Positions 1 to 6,933 of a DNA stretch of 7,642 nt are shown here, piece by piece (within the stretch, counting starts at the first letter, position 1; every line of letters begins with the position of its first letter). This stretch comes from an uncultured Verrucomicrobiota bacterium (GTDB taxonomy: Bacteria > Verrucomicrobiota > Verrucomicrobiia > Chthoniobacterales > SZAS-18), in assembly GCA_937873255.1 (NCBI GenBank), contig CALMVM010000118.1:1-7642 (forward strand), in the 5' to 3' direction. Below the pieces are notes generated by a model. It was not told the DNA's origin. It did not search any database and saw only the letters and a list, made by a program, of their open reading frames with translations. The position numbers and the translations under genes are program-made.

Positions 1-52
1 CTCTAATAGTACGCCCACCGCAGGGTAGAGGTTGCCCGCCAGAGACGTTCCC

Positions 53-601
53 TCAATACCAAACGACCGCGCACAGCAGCACCGCCGCACCGTAGACGAT
101 CCCGGCCAGCGCCGCCGTTTTCCAGTGCGTCGCCGAGCGGTTGAGCCAGCCGATCTGGTCGCGCAACAGATGCGGAACGCCCACGTAGAGCATGCCCATG
201 ACCACCCACACGTACGCCAGCACCACCACCAGCAGCCGGCTCATTGGCGCGCGCAGGAACGCCGCGTCCAACACCGGCGCCGCCGCCAGAAGTCCCAGGA
301 TGCCCAACGCCCGCGCCGCCAGGAAATCGTCCACGTACCGGATCACCAGAAAAAGGAACACCGGCAGCGCGACCATCACCGGCGTCTGGAGATAGTAAAA
401 CTCGCCCCAATCCATCTGGTAGATGAGCACATACGTCCAGACGAAATCGACCGACAGGAGCGCTAGCCCAGCCGTCCGCGAGCGCGGGAAACCCTTGGCC
501 CATGCCCGGATCGGCTCGGAGAAGATCATCGCCAGCGCGTGCGCCGCGATCAACATCACACCGACGAACACACCAACCAATTTGAGCGACAAGGGATTCA
601 T
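53..601 (-). CDS. Six-helix integral membrane protein, function unknown
   Basis: The product is 182 residues and strongly hydrophobic. I see about six membrane-spanning stretches, near residues 4-27, 43-62, 71-90, 96-116, 120-140 and 160-182, so almost the whole protein lies in the membrane. The connecting loops are short, and the one after helix 2 carries a polar/aromatic segment (QMDWGEFYY, residues 62-70). I do not recognise the family and assign no reaction. The ATG was chosen because it overlaps the miaB stop codon in an ATGA arrangement (598-601) and begins a coherent membrane protein; the longer open frame upstream is only antisense-like composition inside miaB. The overlap implies co-transcription and translational coupling with miaB. 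No Shine-Dalgarno sequence precedes it. That it is a real gene is likely; its role is unknown. Confidence 0.8.
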   Translation of the reverse strand: MNPLSLKLVGVFVGVMLIAAHALAMIFSEPIRAWAKGFPRSRTAGLALLSVDFVWTYVLIYQMDWGEFYYLQTPVMVALPVFLFLVIRYVDDFLAARALGILGLLAAAPVLDAAFLRAPMSRLLVVVLAYVWVVMGMLYVGVPHLLRDQIGWLNRSATHWKTAALAGIVYGAAVLLCAVVWY

Positions 602-2091
602 AAGGAAACGGGAACGGACAACCCACCGGCGGCGACGGCCTCGGCGGCGTGAAGGGAAAACGGCGACGGCTCGAACGTTTGCGGCACGGACTCCGCGATG
701 GCCGGCGCGAAGGATTCCAGCCCGTCGCACTCGCCGTAGAGCGTGAACCCGCTGGAATGCACCACGCGCAGATCGAAGATTTGTCCGACCTGGCGCGGGT
801 GGCCCTCGAAGACGACGATCTTGTTCTGCGGCGTGCGGCCGGTCAGGCGGCGGGGATTGGTCTTGCTCGGGCCTTCGCAGAGGATCTCGACCCGTTGGCC
901 GACGAGCGCGGCGTGTTTTGCCTTCGCGTGCGCGTTGACCACGGAAAGCAGGTCGTGGTTGCGCGCTTCCTTGACCTCTTCGGGAACCTGCCCGGCCATC
1001 GTGGCGGCGGGCGTATCCTTGCGCGGCGAATAGCGGAACACGAACGCGTTGTCGAAACCGATCCGGTCGGTCAGCGCGCGGGTTTCCTGGTAATCTTCCT
1101 CCGTCTCGCCGGGAAAGCCGACGATGATGTCCGTCGTCACGGCGATGTCGGGCCGGGCGGCGCGGAGTTGGGCGATGAGGTTTTCGTAGACGGCCGACTT
1201 GTACGGACGATGCATCGCGCGCAGGACGCGGTCGCTGCCGCTCTGCATCGGGAAATGGACGTGCGGCATCAGCTTCGGCAGCCGCGCGAACGCCTCCACC
1301 AGGTCGCGCCGGAACCCGATGGGATGCGGCGACGTGAAGCGCAGCCGTTGCAATCCCTCGGCCGCGTGGACGGCGTCGAGGAGCTGCACGAACGGGCTGC
1401 GGCCGTCGGCACCTTTCGGGAATTCGTGGCGGCCGTAGAGATTGACGATCTGGCCCAGCAGCGTGATCTCCTTCACCCCACGGGCGACGAGCGCGCGGAT
1501 CTCTGCGACGATCTCGCCCATCGCGCGCGAACGCTCCGCCCCGCGCGTGTCGGGCACGATGCAAAACGTGCAGCGCATGTTGCAGCCCTGCATGATCGAC
1601 ACGAACGCGCTCCCCTGCCCGGGACGCAGGACGTGTTCGCGGATCGTCTCCTGCGAACCGGCCTCTTCCTCCACATCGACGATGCCGAGGCGCAGATCAT
1701 CCCGGCGCGGGGTCTCGGTCTGCCGCGCGCGGCGGCGGGCGACGGCCTCGTCCACGTAGTCGGCGACGCGGTGGAACTTCTGCGTGCCCACGACCAGATC
1801 GAGCCGGGGCATCTCGGCGGCCAGACTCGCGCCGCGCGATTGCGCCATGCAGCCGAGAAAGCCAAACACCGTCTCGGGCCGGTTGCGGTGCAGCGCGTGG
1901 AGCATGCCCATCTTGCCGATGGCTTTTTGCTCGGCCTGGTCGCGCACGCTGCACGTGTTGAGCAGCACCACGTCGGCCTCAGCCTCGGCTGCGGTCAGTT
2001 CGTAACCGCGCGCGAGCAGTTGACGGGCGACCTGTTCGCTGTCGCGCTCGTTCATCTGGCAGCCGTAGGTTTTGAGGAAGACTTTGGCCAT
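598..2091 (-). CDS. miaB: tRNA-2-methylthio-N6-dimethylallyladenosine synthase MiaB
   Basis: MiaB is a cytoplasmic radical SAM enzyme that adds a methylthio group to i6A37 of tRNAs reading U-starting codons. The product from this ATG is 497 residues. The N-terminal methylthiotransferase domain (about 1-120) has its three cluster cysteines at 11 (KTYGCQMNE), 47 (LNTCSVRD) and 81 (FLGCMAQ). The radical SAM core follows, with CNMRCTFC at 170-177 giving the CX3CX2C cluster. A TRAM-like RNA-binding domain covers about 396-456, and roughly 40 further residues form a low-complexity tail. An in-frame ATG six codons upstream (2109) is possible, but MAKVFLKTYGCQMN matches the usual family start. The family motif LLGQNVN reads LLGQIVN here (Ile for Asn, about residue 215). 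The tail and the motif change do not affect identification. The sister families RimO and MtaB are less likely given YGCQMNERDSE. Confidence 0.95.
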   Translation of the reverse strand: MAKVFLKTYGCQMNERDSEQVARQLLARGYELTAAEAEADVVLLNTCSVRDQAEQKAIGKMGMLHALHRNRPETVFGFLGCMAQSRGASLAAEMPRLDLVVGTQKFHRVADYVDEAVARRRARQTETPRRDDLRLGIVDVEEEAGSQETIREHVLRPGQGSAFVSIMQGCNMRCTFCIVPDTRGAERSRAMGEIVAEIRALVARGVKEITLLGQIVNLYGRHEFPKGADGRSPFVQLLDAVHAAEGLQRLRFTSPHPIGFRRDLVEAFARLPKLMPHVHFPMQSGSDRVLRAMHRPYKSAVYENLIAQLRAARPDIAVTTDIIVGFPGETEEDYQETRALTDRIGFDNAFVFRYSPRKDTPAATMAGQVPEEVKEARNHDLLSVVNAHAKAKHAALVGQRVEILCEGPSKTNPRRLTGRTPQNKIVVFEGHPRQVGQIFDLRVVHSSGFTLYGECDGLESFAPAIAESVPQTFEPSPFSLHAAEAVAAGGLSVPVSL

Positions 2092-2204
2092 CGCTCGGGG
2101 CGCGAACATACACGAACACCCAGACCGCCTGCAAACGGGAAGAAAACGGCGCGCGGCGGAGAGAAAGTCTGCAATCGCCCGTGGTTTTTGCGTAATACTC
2201 CAAT
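2092..2204. other. Divergent intergenic region, miaB and DUF3828-like gene
   Basis: This gap of about 113 bp must hold the start signals for both divergent genes. TAATACT (2193-2199) resembles a -10 box, but it lies only a few bases from the plus-strand ATG. For miaB only weak hexamers are present. I cannot assign either promoter. Confidence 0.35.
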
Positions 2205-2678
2205 ATGAAACACCTCCGATTCGCCCTCTGCTGCCTGTTGTTCCCCCTCCTGCTGCCTGCTTTCCACGCCCGGGGCGAATCCCCCGACAGCGAGGCTATG
2301 CGCGCGGACGTGGTTGCACGCCTGACCGAGTTCTACGCCTTTTATTGCCACGGCCTGACGAAAGAGCAGGATGTGACCAACAACGAGGCCAAGACGAAGC
2401 CGTACATCAGCGCGCGTTTCCTCAAGAAGATCCGCGAGATGAGCAGCGTCGAAGGCGGTCTGGAAGCCGATCCGCTCGTCTGCGCGCAGGACAATGATCC
2501 GAAGTGGGAGAAGAACATCAAGGTCGCCAACGTCAAAGCCAGCGCCGACGGCAAAACCGCCAGCGCCGACGTGACGCTCACCGGTAGTACCAAGGACATC
2601 ACCGTCCATCTGCACGTTTCCCTCGTCAACGAGGGCGGCGTCTACAAGGTGGACAAGGTCAAGAGTCTCGACCGGTGA
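2205..2678 (+). CDS. Small exported DUF3828-like protein
   Basis: The product is 157 residues. It starts with a typical Sec signal peptide: MKHLRF, a hydrophobic core LCCLLFPLLLPAF, and a likely cleavage near residues 22-25. The two cysteines in the core do not form a lipobox, so a soluble periplasmic protein is expected. The mature part has the order I associate with DUF3828: an FYAFYCHGL helix (43-51), PYISARFLKKI (66-76), an acidic EADPLVCAQDNDPKW stretch (87-101), then alternating beta strands ending in GGVYKVDKVKSL. The family has no established reaction, and the match is from memory of its pattern, so it is moderate. The gene is divergent from miaB across a gap of about 110 bp and convergent with the SDR at 2828. 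No Shine-Dalgarno sequence is visible before the ATG. A 13-base direct repeat (2538, 2559) encodes the ASAD..ASAD segment. Confidence 0.85.
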   Translation: MKHLRFALCCLLFPLLLPAFHARGESPDSEAMRADVVARLTEFYAFYCHGLTKEQDVTNNEAKTKPYISARFLKKIREMSSVEGGLEADPLVCAQDNDPKWEKNIKVANVKASADGKTASADVTLTGSTKDITVHLHVSLVNEGGVYKVDKVKSLDR

Positions 2679-2686
2679 GTCTGGTC

Positions 2687-2800
2687 GGTGGACGGCGCTC
2701 TCCGAGCGGCGTTGGTAATCATCCACGCCGTAGGCGCCTTAAATAATCAGGCGGCTTCGCCGCAAACGGAACCAACGCCGCTCGGAGAGCGCCGTCCACC
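2687..2800. repeat. REPIN-like element: perfect 30-bp inverted repeat with 54-nt spacer
   Basis: The arms 2687-2716 and 2771-2800 are exact reverse complements over 30 bases. Each arm is itself nearly palindromic: ACGGCGCTC-TCC-GAGCGGCGT, a 9-bp stem with one mismatch and a three-base loop. The spacer holds a third small hairpin (GCGGC-TTC-GCCGC, 2751-2763). Two inverted REP-like units around a short spacer match the REPIN design. The element fills the gap between two convergent genes, so its transcript could also act as a bidirectional terminator or 3'-end stabiliser. No poly-T tract follows. Confidence 0.8.
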
Positions 2801-2827
2801 TTCAAGAGGAGGCGACGCGCCTTTGCT

Positions 2828-3583
2828 TCAGACCGTGAACCCGCCGTCCACGTCGAGCGTCGCGCCGGTGATGAACGACGCCTCCGGGCTCGCCAGAAAC
2901 GCCACCGCCGCGGCGACCTCCTCGGGTTTGCCGTACCGGCCGAGGCAGACTTTCTTCTTGATGAACTCGGCTGTCCCGGGGTCGGGCTCGCCGTTCATGT
3001 CGGTCTGGATCGGCCCGGGCTGCACGGTGTTGACCGTGATGTGCTTCGCTCCCAGGTCCCGCGCCCAACCGCGCGTGTACGCGGCGACAGCGGCCTTGGT
3101 CGCGCTGTAATCGGCCAGGCCGGGCATCGGGGATTGTTTGCCGATGATCGAGCCGATGGTGATGATCCGGCCGCCCGCCGGTAGGAACGGCACCGCCGCG
3201 CGGGTCGCCGCAACCACGCCGTTGATATTGACCGCCTGCTGGCGGGCGAGTTCGGCCACGTCGCACTCCGGGTCATCGATGGCCCCGGTGATGAAGACAC
3301 CCGCGTTGTTGACCAGAATGTCCAACTTGCCGAATTGCTCGGCGGTCTTTTTGACCAACCCGGCCACCTGCGCGGCGTCGGCCTGGTCGGCCTGGAACGG
3401 CGTGACGCGCACGCCATGGGCCTCGCGCAATTCACGCGCGAGCGCCTCGGCCTTGTCGGCGGATGCAACGTAGCTCAGGGCCACGTCCGCGCCGTCGGCA
3501 GCGAGCCGTCGCGCGATGGCTGCGCCGATGCCGCGCGATCCGCCCGTGACGAGGGCGGTCTTACCGGAGAGAGGTTTGTTCAT
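2828..3583 (-). CDS. Short-chain dehydrogenase/reductase (SDR), FabG-like
   Basis: The product is 251 residues, the normal length for a classical SDR, and is predicted to be a cytoplasmic NAD(P)-dependent oxidoreductase of carbonyl or alcohol groups. The Rossmann motif TGGSRGIG spans 13-20 and NNAG 92-95. The catalytic set is Asn near 119-121 (VNING), Ser145 (IGSIIG), Tyr159 and Lys163 (YSATK). PGPIQT follows at 189-194, and the C-terminus carries the usual ITGATLDVDGG. All catalytic residues are present. The ATG was chosen because MNKPLSGKTALVTGG is the standard beginning; the open frame extends upstream without homology. The substrate cannot be read from the sequence. It lies 115 bp downstream of a second SDR on the same strand, and the two differ enough to be old paralogues rather than a recent duplication. 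No Shine-Dalgarno sequence is visible. Confidence 0.93.
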   Translation of the reverse strand: MNKPLSGKTALVTGGSRGIGAAIARRLAADGADVALSYVASADKAEALARELREAHGVRVTPFQADQADAAQVAGLVKKTAEQFGKLDILVNNAGVFITGAIDDPECDVAELARQQAVNINGVVAATRAAVPFLPAGGRIITIGSIIGKQSPMPGLADYSATKAAVAAYTRGWARDLGAKHITVNTVQPGPIQTDMNGEPDPGTAEFIKKKVCLGRYGKPEEVAAAVAFLASPEASFITGATLDVDGGFTV

Positions 3584-3698
3584 AGGAGATAGGACAAAAG
3601 AAGGCGGAGGCAGAAGAAGTGGGACCACCCCGTGAAGTTTGGAGATTACCCTCGAAAGGTTTCCGCTTCCGCCCCTATCTTCTATCTTCTGACTTCTG
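3584..3698. other. Spacer between the SDR genes with purine/pyrimidine-biased imperfect inverted repeat
   Basis: This 115-bp gap has a purine-rich left flank (3584-3622) and a pyrimidine-rich right flank (3661-3698). The right flank contains short tandem TATCTTC units (3676-3689). The left AGGAGATAGG and GGCGGAGGC and the right flank's reverse complement AGAAGATAGG and GGCGGAAGC match in the same order with one internal offset, so an imperfect hairpin is possible. I see no gene and no clear promoter. Its role between two co-oriented genes is unknown; it might be a decayed repeat. Confidence 0.5.
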
Positions 3699-4460
3699 TC
3701 AGACCTGCGCCAGGCCGCCGTCCACGAACAACTCGACACCGTTGACGAACGACCCTTCTGACGAGGCCAAAAATACCGCCGCCGACGCGACTTCCCCGGA
3801 CTGGCCGATCCGGCCGAGCGGGACGCCCCCGACGATCTGGTCAATCAGAGCCTTGTCCTTTTCCGCGTCGCCTGACCCCTTGCCCATGATCGGTGTCTGG
3901 ATCGGGCCGGGACTGATGACGTTGACGCGAATCCCGCGATCCTTCAGGTCCATCATCCACGCGCGGGCGAAGGAGCGCACCGCCGCCTTGCTCGCCGAGT
4001 ACACGCTGCCCCCCGCGAAGCCCTTGGACCCGGCGACGGAGGCATTGAGGATGATCGACGCGCCTTGCGAGAGCAGCCCCAGCGACTTTTGCACGGTGAA
4101 CAGCAGGCCCTTGACGTTGGCGTCGAAGATCCGGTCGTAGTGCTCCTCCGTGATCGCGTCGAGCGGGACGAACTCGGCGATCCCCGCGTTGGCGAAGATC
4201 ACGTCGAGTTTGCCCGCCTGTTCCTTGATCGTGGCATACAGGCGGTCGAGGTCCACGAGGCTGGACACGTCGCCCTGCACGCCGGTCGCGCCCGCGCCGA
4301 TCTCGGCCACGGCGGCGTCGAGTTCCTTCTGGCGGCGTCCGGTGATGAAGACGCGCGCGCCCTCGACGACGAAGCGTTGCGCGGTGGCCAGGCCGATGCC
4401 GCTGTTGCCGCCGGTGACGAGGGCGATCTTTCCTTCGAGTTTCTTGGACGAGGTGCTCAT
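3699..4460 (-). CDS. Short-chain dehydrogenase/reductase (SDR), probable TetR target
   Basis: The product is 253 residues, a classical SDR predicted to act as an NADPH-dependent oxidoreductase in the cytoplasm. TGGNSGIG is at 16-23, and TGRR (40-43) after the second strand supplies arginines that in this family usually favour NADPH. GDV is at 63-65, ANAG at 90-93, Asn115 in DANVKG, Ser141, and Tyr154/Lys158 in YSASK. PGPIQTP follows, and the C-terminus is [11 protein letters not shown]. The catalytic set is complete. The ATG at 4460 gives [18 protein letters not shown], the usual start; the 14 extra codons upstream lie in the promoter region and were rejected. The gene is divergent from the tetR gene at 4535. 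A good promoter and an operator-like palindrome sit in its leader, so repression by that regulator is the obvious inference. The substrate is unknown. Confidence 0.94.
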   Translation of the reverse strand: MSTSSKKLEGKIALVTGGNSGIGLATAQRFVVEGARVFITGRRQKELDAAVAEIGAGATGVQGDVSSLVDLDRLYATIKEQAGKLDVIFANAGIAEFVPLDAITEEHYDRIFDANVKGLLFTVQKSLGLLSQGASIILNASVAGSKGFAGGSVYSASKAAVRSFARAWMMDLKDRGIRVNVISPGPIQTPIMGKGSGDAEKDKALIDQIVGGVPLGRIGQSGEVASAAVFLASSEGSFVNGVELFVDGGLAQV

Positions 4461-4464
4461 GATT

Positions 4465-4492
4465 TTTGTATCGTTTGGTACATATCTATAAA
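4465..4492 (+). promoter_or_regulatory. Candidate promoter for tetR
   Basis: TTTGTA (4465-4470) and TATAAA (4487-4492) are 16 bases apart. The -10 box is good and the -35 box is weak. The start point would be near 4499, leaving a leader of roughly 36 bases. The -35 box overlaps operator-like site 1, consistent with autoregulation. Confidence 0.35.
4467..4482. promoter_or_regulatory. Operator-like palindrome, site 1
   Basis: TGTATC-GTTT-GGTACA is a 6-bp inverted repeat with one mismatch and a 4-bp spacer. It lies just downstream of the minus-strand -10 box of the SDR gene, covering the expected transcription start, and overlaps the candidate -35 box of tetR on the plus strand. Size, symmetry and position fit a TetR-family operator that would control both directions. 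Binding is inferred. Confidence 0.55.
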
Positions 4493-4512
4493 CGCTCGCC
4501 AAACGTCGTCAA
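4485..4512 (-). promoter_or_regulatory. Promoter for the SDR gene at 3699-4460
   Basis: Read on the minus strand, TTGACG (4512-4507) and TATAGA (4490-4485) are separated by 16 bases. Each matches the sigma-70 consensus at five of six positions. Transcription would begin near 4478, inside operator-like site 1, about 20 bases before the ATG. Confidence 0.55.
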
Positions 4513-4521
4513 GCGGATTAT

Positions 4522-4537
4522 TGTACCGGGAGGTATG
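4522..4537. promoter_or_regulatory. Operator-like palindrome, site 2
   Basis: TGTACC-GGGA-GGTATG has the same half-site layout and 4-bp spacer as site 1 but only four perfect outer-to-inner pairs (TACC/GGTA). It covers the purine tract GGGAGG and the tetR ATG, so a bound repressor would block tetR elongation or initiation. It is weaker than site 1 and could be chance. Confidence 0.4.
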
Positions 4538-5143
4538 AAACCCAGGGAAAGCGCCTGTTCGCCGGGCCGTCCGCGCTGCTTCGACGCCGACGCGGCGCTC
4601 GACCGCGCCTTGCAGGTTTTCTGGCGCAAGAGCTACGAGGGCGCGTCGCTGACCGACCTGACGGCGGCGATGGGGATCAACCGGCCGAGCCTGTACGCGG
4701 CGTACGGCAACAAGGAGGCGCTCTTTCGCAAGGCGCTGGACCGTTACGCGGAGGCTGCCGACAGCGCGGTTCGATGCGCGTTGGAAGAACCGACCGCGCG
4801 CGGGGCCGTCGCGCGTGTTTTGCGGATGGCGGCGGACGGTTCGGCTTGTCCGAGCAATCCGCGCGGATGCCTGATGGTCAGCGCCGCGCTGGCCTGCGGC
4901 GAGGAGGCGGAGACGATCCGCCAGGAACTCGCCGCCCGGCGCGCGGGCACGGAGATGCTCGTCCGCCAGCGGCTCGAACGCGCCCGCGCCGAAGGCGACC
5001 TGCCCGCCGGTGCGAGCCCCGCCGACCTCGCGCGCTACGTGGTGACGGTGCTGCACGGCATGTCCGTGCAAGCGGCGGGCGGGGCGACGCGCGCGGAATT
5101 GCAACGTGTCGCGGAAACGGCCTTGCGAGTCTGGCCGGCGTAG
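4535..5143 (+). CDS. TetR/AcrR-family transcriptional repressor
   Basis: The product is 202 residues, typical for TetR repressors, which act as DNA-binding dimers released by a ligand or by cysteine modification. The N-terminal DNA-binding domain begins GRPRCFDADAALDRALQVFW (11-30). Its helix-turn-helix covers about 37-58 and ends in the signature SLYAAYGNKEALF (52-64). The ligand domain carries SNPRGCLMVSAALACG (107-122), a segment I associate with the TetR_C_13-type branch. There are six cysteines (8, 15, 81, 105, 112, 121), high for this family. The ATG was chosen because it starts at the usual distance from GRPR; an upstream in-frame TTG (4466) would translate through the operator region. 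GGGAGG lies only one base from the ATG, too close for a normal Shine-Dalgarno. It probably controls the divergent SDR and itself, and perhaps the thioesterase 28 bp downstream. Confidence 0.93.
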   Translation: MKPRESACSPGRPRCFDADAALDRALQVFWRKSYEGASLTDLTAAMGINRPSLYAAYGNKEALFRKALDRYAEAADSAVRCALEEPTARGAVARVLRMAADGSACPSNPRGCLMVSAALACGEEAETIRQELAARRAGTEMLVRQRLERARAEGDLPAGASPADLARYVVTVLHGMSVQAAGGATRAELQRVAETALRVWPA

Positions 5144-5171
5144 GTTCCTGTCGGATCTTGCTGTTTCCGCG

Positions 5172-5609
5172 ATGGATTCTCCCCCGTCCGCTCCAGTCCT
5201 GCTGCGCTCGAAGTTCGAGAGCGAGATGCAGGTGCGCCCCGACGACATCGACATGAACCGGCACGTCCACAACAGCCGGTACTTCGACTACGTGCTGGCG
5301 GCGCGTTACGACCAGATGGCGCGCTGCTACGGGATGCCGATGGAGACGTTCATCCAGCACGGCTTCGGCTGGGTGGTGAAGGCGACCTACATCCAGTTCA
5401 AACGCCCGCTCGGGCTGGGCGACTGGATGATCGTGCGCACGTGGATCGACGACATCGTGCGCGACGGGGTGAAGGTGCAATTCCAGATCCTGCGCAAGAC
5501 CACCGGCAAGTTGTGCGCGGACGGTTATTGCGACTACACGATGGTCAGCCTCGCTACCGGACGCGGCGAGACGATCCCCGAGTGGATCTGGACGAAATAC
5601 GCGATCTGA
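5172..5609 (+). CDS. Hotdog-fold acyl-CoA thioesterase, 4HBT/YbgC-like
   Basis: The product is 145 residues, the usual size of a single hotdog-fold domain. Such enzymes hydrolyse acyl-CoA or acyl-ACP thioesters as oligomers in the cytoplasm. The active-site region reads VRPDDIDMNRHVHNSRYFDYV (from residue 21), matching the family pattern D-x-D-x-x-x-H-V-x-N on the first helix. It is followed by FGWVVKATYIQFKRPLGLGDWMIVRTWI, the hotdog strands, and a YCDYTMVSL strand near 119-127. The ATG was chosen because upstream codons in the frame overlap tetR and lack homology. It begins 28 bp after the tetR stop, so co-transcription is likely. It has no signal peptide. The physiological substrate is unclear; long-chain acyl-CoA and aromatic acyl-CoA are both possible. 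Confidence 0.88.
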   Translation: MDSPPSAPVLLRSKFESEMQVRPDDIDMNRHVHNSRYFDYVLAARYDQMARCYGMPMETFIQHGFGWVVKATYIQFKRPLGLGDWMIVRTWIDDIVRDGVKVQFQILRKTTGKLCADGYCDYTMVSLATGRGETIPEWIWTKYAI

Positions 5610-5739
5610 TACGGGCTGGCGGCAAATCGAAAAAGAGATTTAGCGCCGCATTTACCCTCGCGGACGATTCAGCTAATCCGGCGTTGACGCTCGACGCACT
5701 GGAATCACGCAGAAGTCAAAAGTACCCCGTCTCCTCTTT
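5610..5739. other. Spacer before the zinc dehydrogenase, no clear signal
   Basis: These 130 bases separate the thioesterase stop and the dehydrogenase ATG. A TTGACG hexamer (5684-5689) resembles a -35 box, but no matching -10 box follows at 16-18 bases. No strong hairpin and no Shine-Dalgarno sequence are visible. Confidence 0.4.
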
Positions 5740-6918
5740 ATGAAAGCACTCGTCTGGCACGGCAAATCCGACATTCGCTATGACTCCGTCCCCGATCCGA
5801 AGATCGAGAACAGCACGGATGCCATCGTCCGCATTACCTCCACCGCCATCTGCGGCAGCGACCTCCATCTCTACGATGGATTCCAGCCCACGATGAAATC
5901 GGGCGACATCATGGGCCACGAGCCGATGGGCATTGTCGAGGAGGTGGGCAGCGGCGTGACCAACCTGAAAAAAGGCGACCGCGTGGTCGTGCCCTTCACC
6001 ATTTCCTGCGGACATTGCTGGTTCTGCGACCGCACGTTGTTCTCGATGTGCGACAACACGAACCCGAACCACGAGATCGCCGAGAAAGCGATGGGCATGT
6101 CGCCGGCCGGGCTTTTCGGCTTCTCGCACATGCTCGGCGGCTACGCGGGCGGGCAGGCGGAATTCCTGCGTGTGCCCCACGCCAACGTTGGGCCCATCGT
6201 CATCCCCGACGGCATCCCGGACGAGCAGGTGCTCTTCCTGTCGGACATCTTCCCGACCGGCTACATGGCGGCGGAGAATGCGCAGATCGAGCCCGGTGAT
6301 ACCGTGGCGGTCTGGGGCTGCGGCCCGGTGGGACAATTTTGCATCCAGAGCGCCTGGATGCTGGGCGCGGGTCGCGTGATTGCCATCGACAGCGTGCCCG
6401 AGCGGATGGAGATGGCCCGCACGAAGGGCAAGGCGGAGGTCATCGACATGAGCAAGGACAACGCTTACGACCGCATCATGGAAATGACCGGCGGACGCGG
6501 CGCGGACAGTTGCATCGACGCGGTTGGCGCCGAGGCACATGGCAGCAACATGCTGGAGGACATCGCCGACAAGGTGAAGACGGCCCTGATGCTGACCACC
6601 GACCGCCCGGCGGCGTTGCGGCAGGCGATCATGTGCTGCCGCAAGGGTGGCACGCTCTCCGTGCCGGGCGTCTACGTCGGCGTGCTGGACAAGGTGCCCT
6701 TCGGTGCGGCGATGAACAAGGGCCTGACGATCAAGATGGGCCAGACGCACGTACAGCGTTATCTCAAGCCGCTGCTGGAGTTGATTCAGACGGGCAAGAT
6801 CGATCCGTCGTTCGTCATCACGCACGAACGACCGCTCTCGGAGGGACCGGAATTATACAACACTTTCCGCGACAAGAAGGACGGCTGCATCAAGGTCGTA
6901 CTCAAACCCGCCGCTTAA
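5740..6918 (+). CDS. Zinc-dependent alcohol dehydrogenase, formaldehyde dehydrogenase-like
   Basis: The product is 392 residues, a medium-chain dehydrogenase (MDR) predicted to interconvert alcohols and aldehydes with NAD(H). The catalytic zinc ligands are visible: Cys38 (AICGSD), His60-Glu61 (GHEPMG) and probably Asp169 (LSDIFPTGY). The structural zinc lobe is C90, C93, C96 and C104. The Rossmann motif GCGPVG is at 193-198, and Asp217 (VIAID) at the end of the next strand indicates NAD rather than NADP. The extended length and the [15 protein letters not shown] segment place it with the glutathione-independent FDH-like branch rather than simple ADHs. The true substrate, formaldehyde or another aldehyde, cannot be decided here. 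The gene stands 130 bp after the thioesterase and may have its own promoter; none is convincing. All metal ligands are intact. Confidence 0.93.
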   Translation: MKALVWHGKSDIRYDSVPDPKIENSTDAIVRITSTAICGSDLHLYDGFQPTMKSGDIMGHEPMGIVEEVGSGVTNLKKGDRVVVPFTISCGHCWFCDRTLFSMCDNTNPNHEIAEKAMGMSPAGLFGFSHMLGGYAGGQAEFLRVPHANVGPIVIPDGIPDEQVLFLSDIFPTGYMAAENAQIEPGDTVAVWGCGPVGQFCIQSAWMLGAGRVIAIDSVPERMEMARTKGKAEVIDMSKDNAYDRIMEMTGGRGADSCIDAVGAEAHGSNMLEDIADKVKTALMLTTDRPAALRQAIMCCRKGGTLSVPGVYVGVLDKVPFGAAMNKGLTIKMGQTHVQRYLKPLLELIQTGKIDPSFVITHERPLSEGPELYNTFRDKKDGCIKVVLKPAA

Positions 6919-6933
6919 AGAGGCAGTTGGGGA

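Noticed and set aside
602..1564. Upstream extension of the membrane protein frame to 503 codons
   Set aside because: The extra part lies wholly inside miaB in another frame and is Arg/Pro-rich noise. The ATGA overlap marks the real start.
649..2208. Long plus-strand open frame of 519 codons opposite miaB
   Set aside because: It is the antisense of miaB, whose motifs are unmistakable. The translation has no domain pattern and reflects high GC codon bias.
2538..2571. 13-base direct repeat inside the DUF3828-like gene
   Set aside because: It encodes a short ASAD duplication in a variable loop. It is too small to be an element.
4466..4534. TTG start giving a 225-residue TetR protein
   Set aside because: It would translate through promoter and operator signals, and the added residues are not family-like. 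The ATG at 4535 gives the usual length.
5684..5689. TTGACG as a -35 box for the zinc dehydrogenase
   Set aside because: No acceptable -10 hexamer occurs 16-18 bases downstream.
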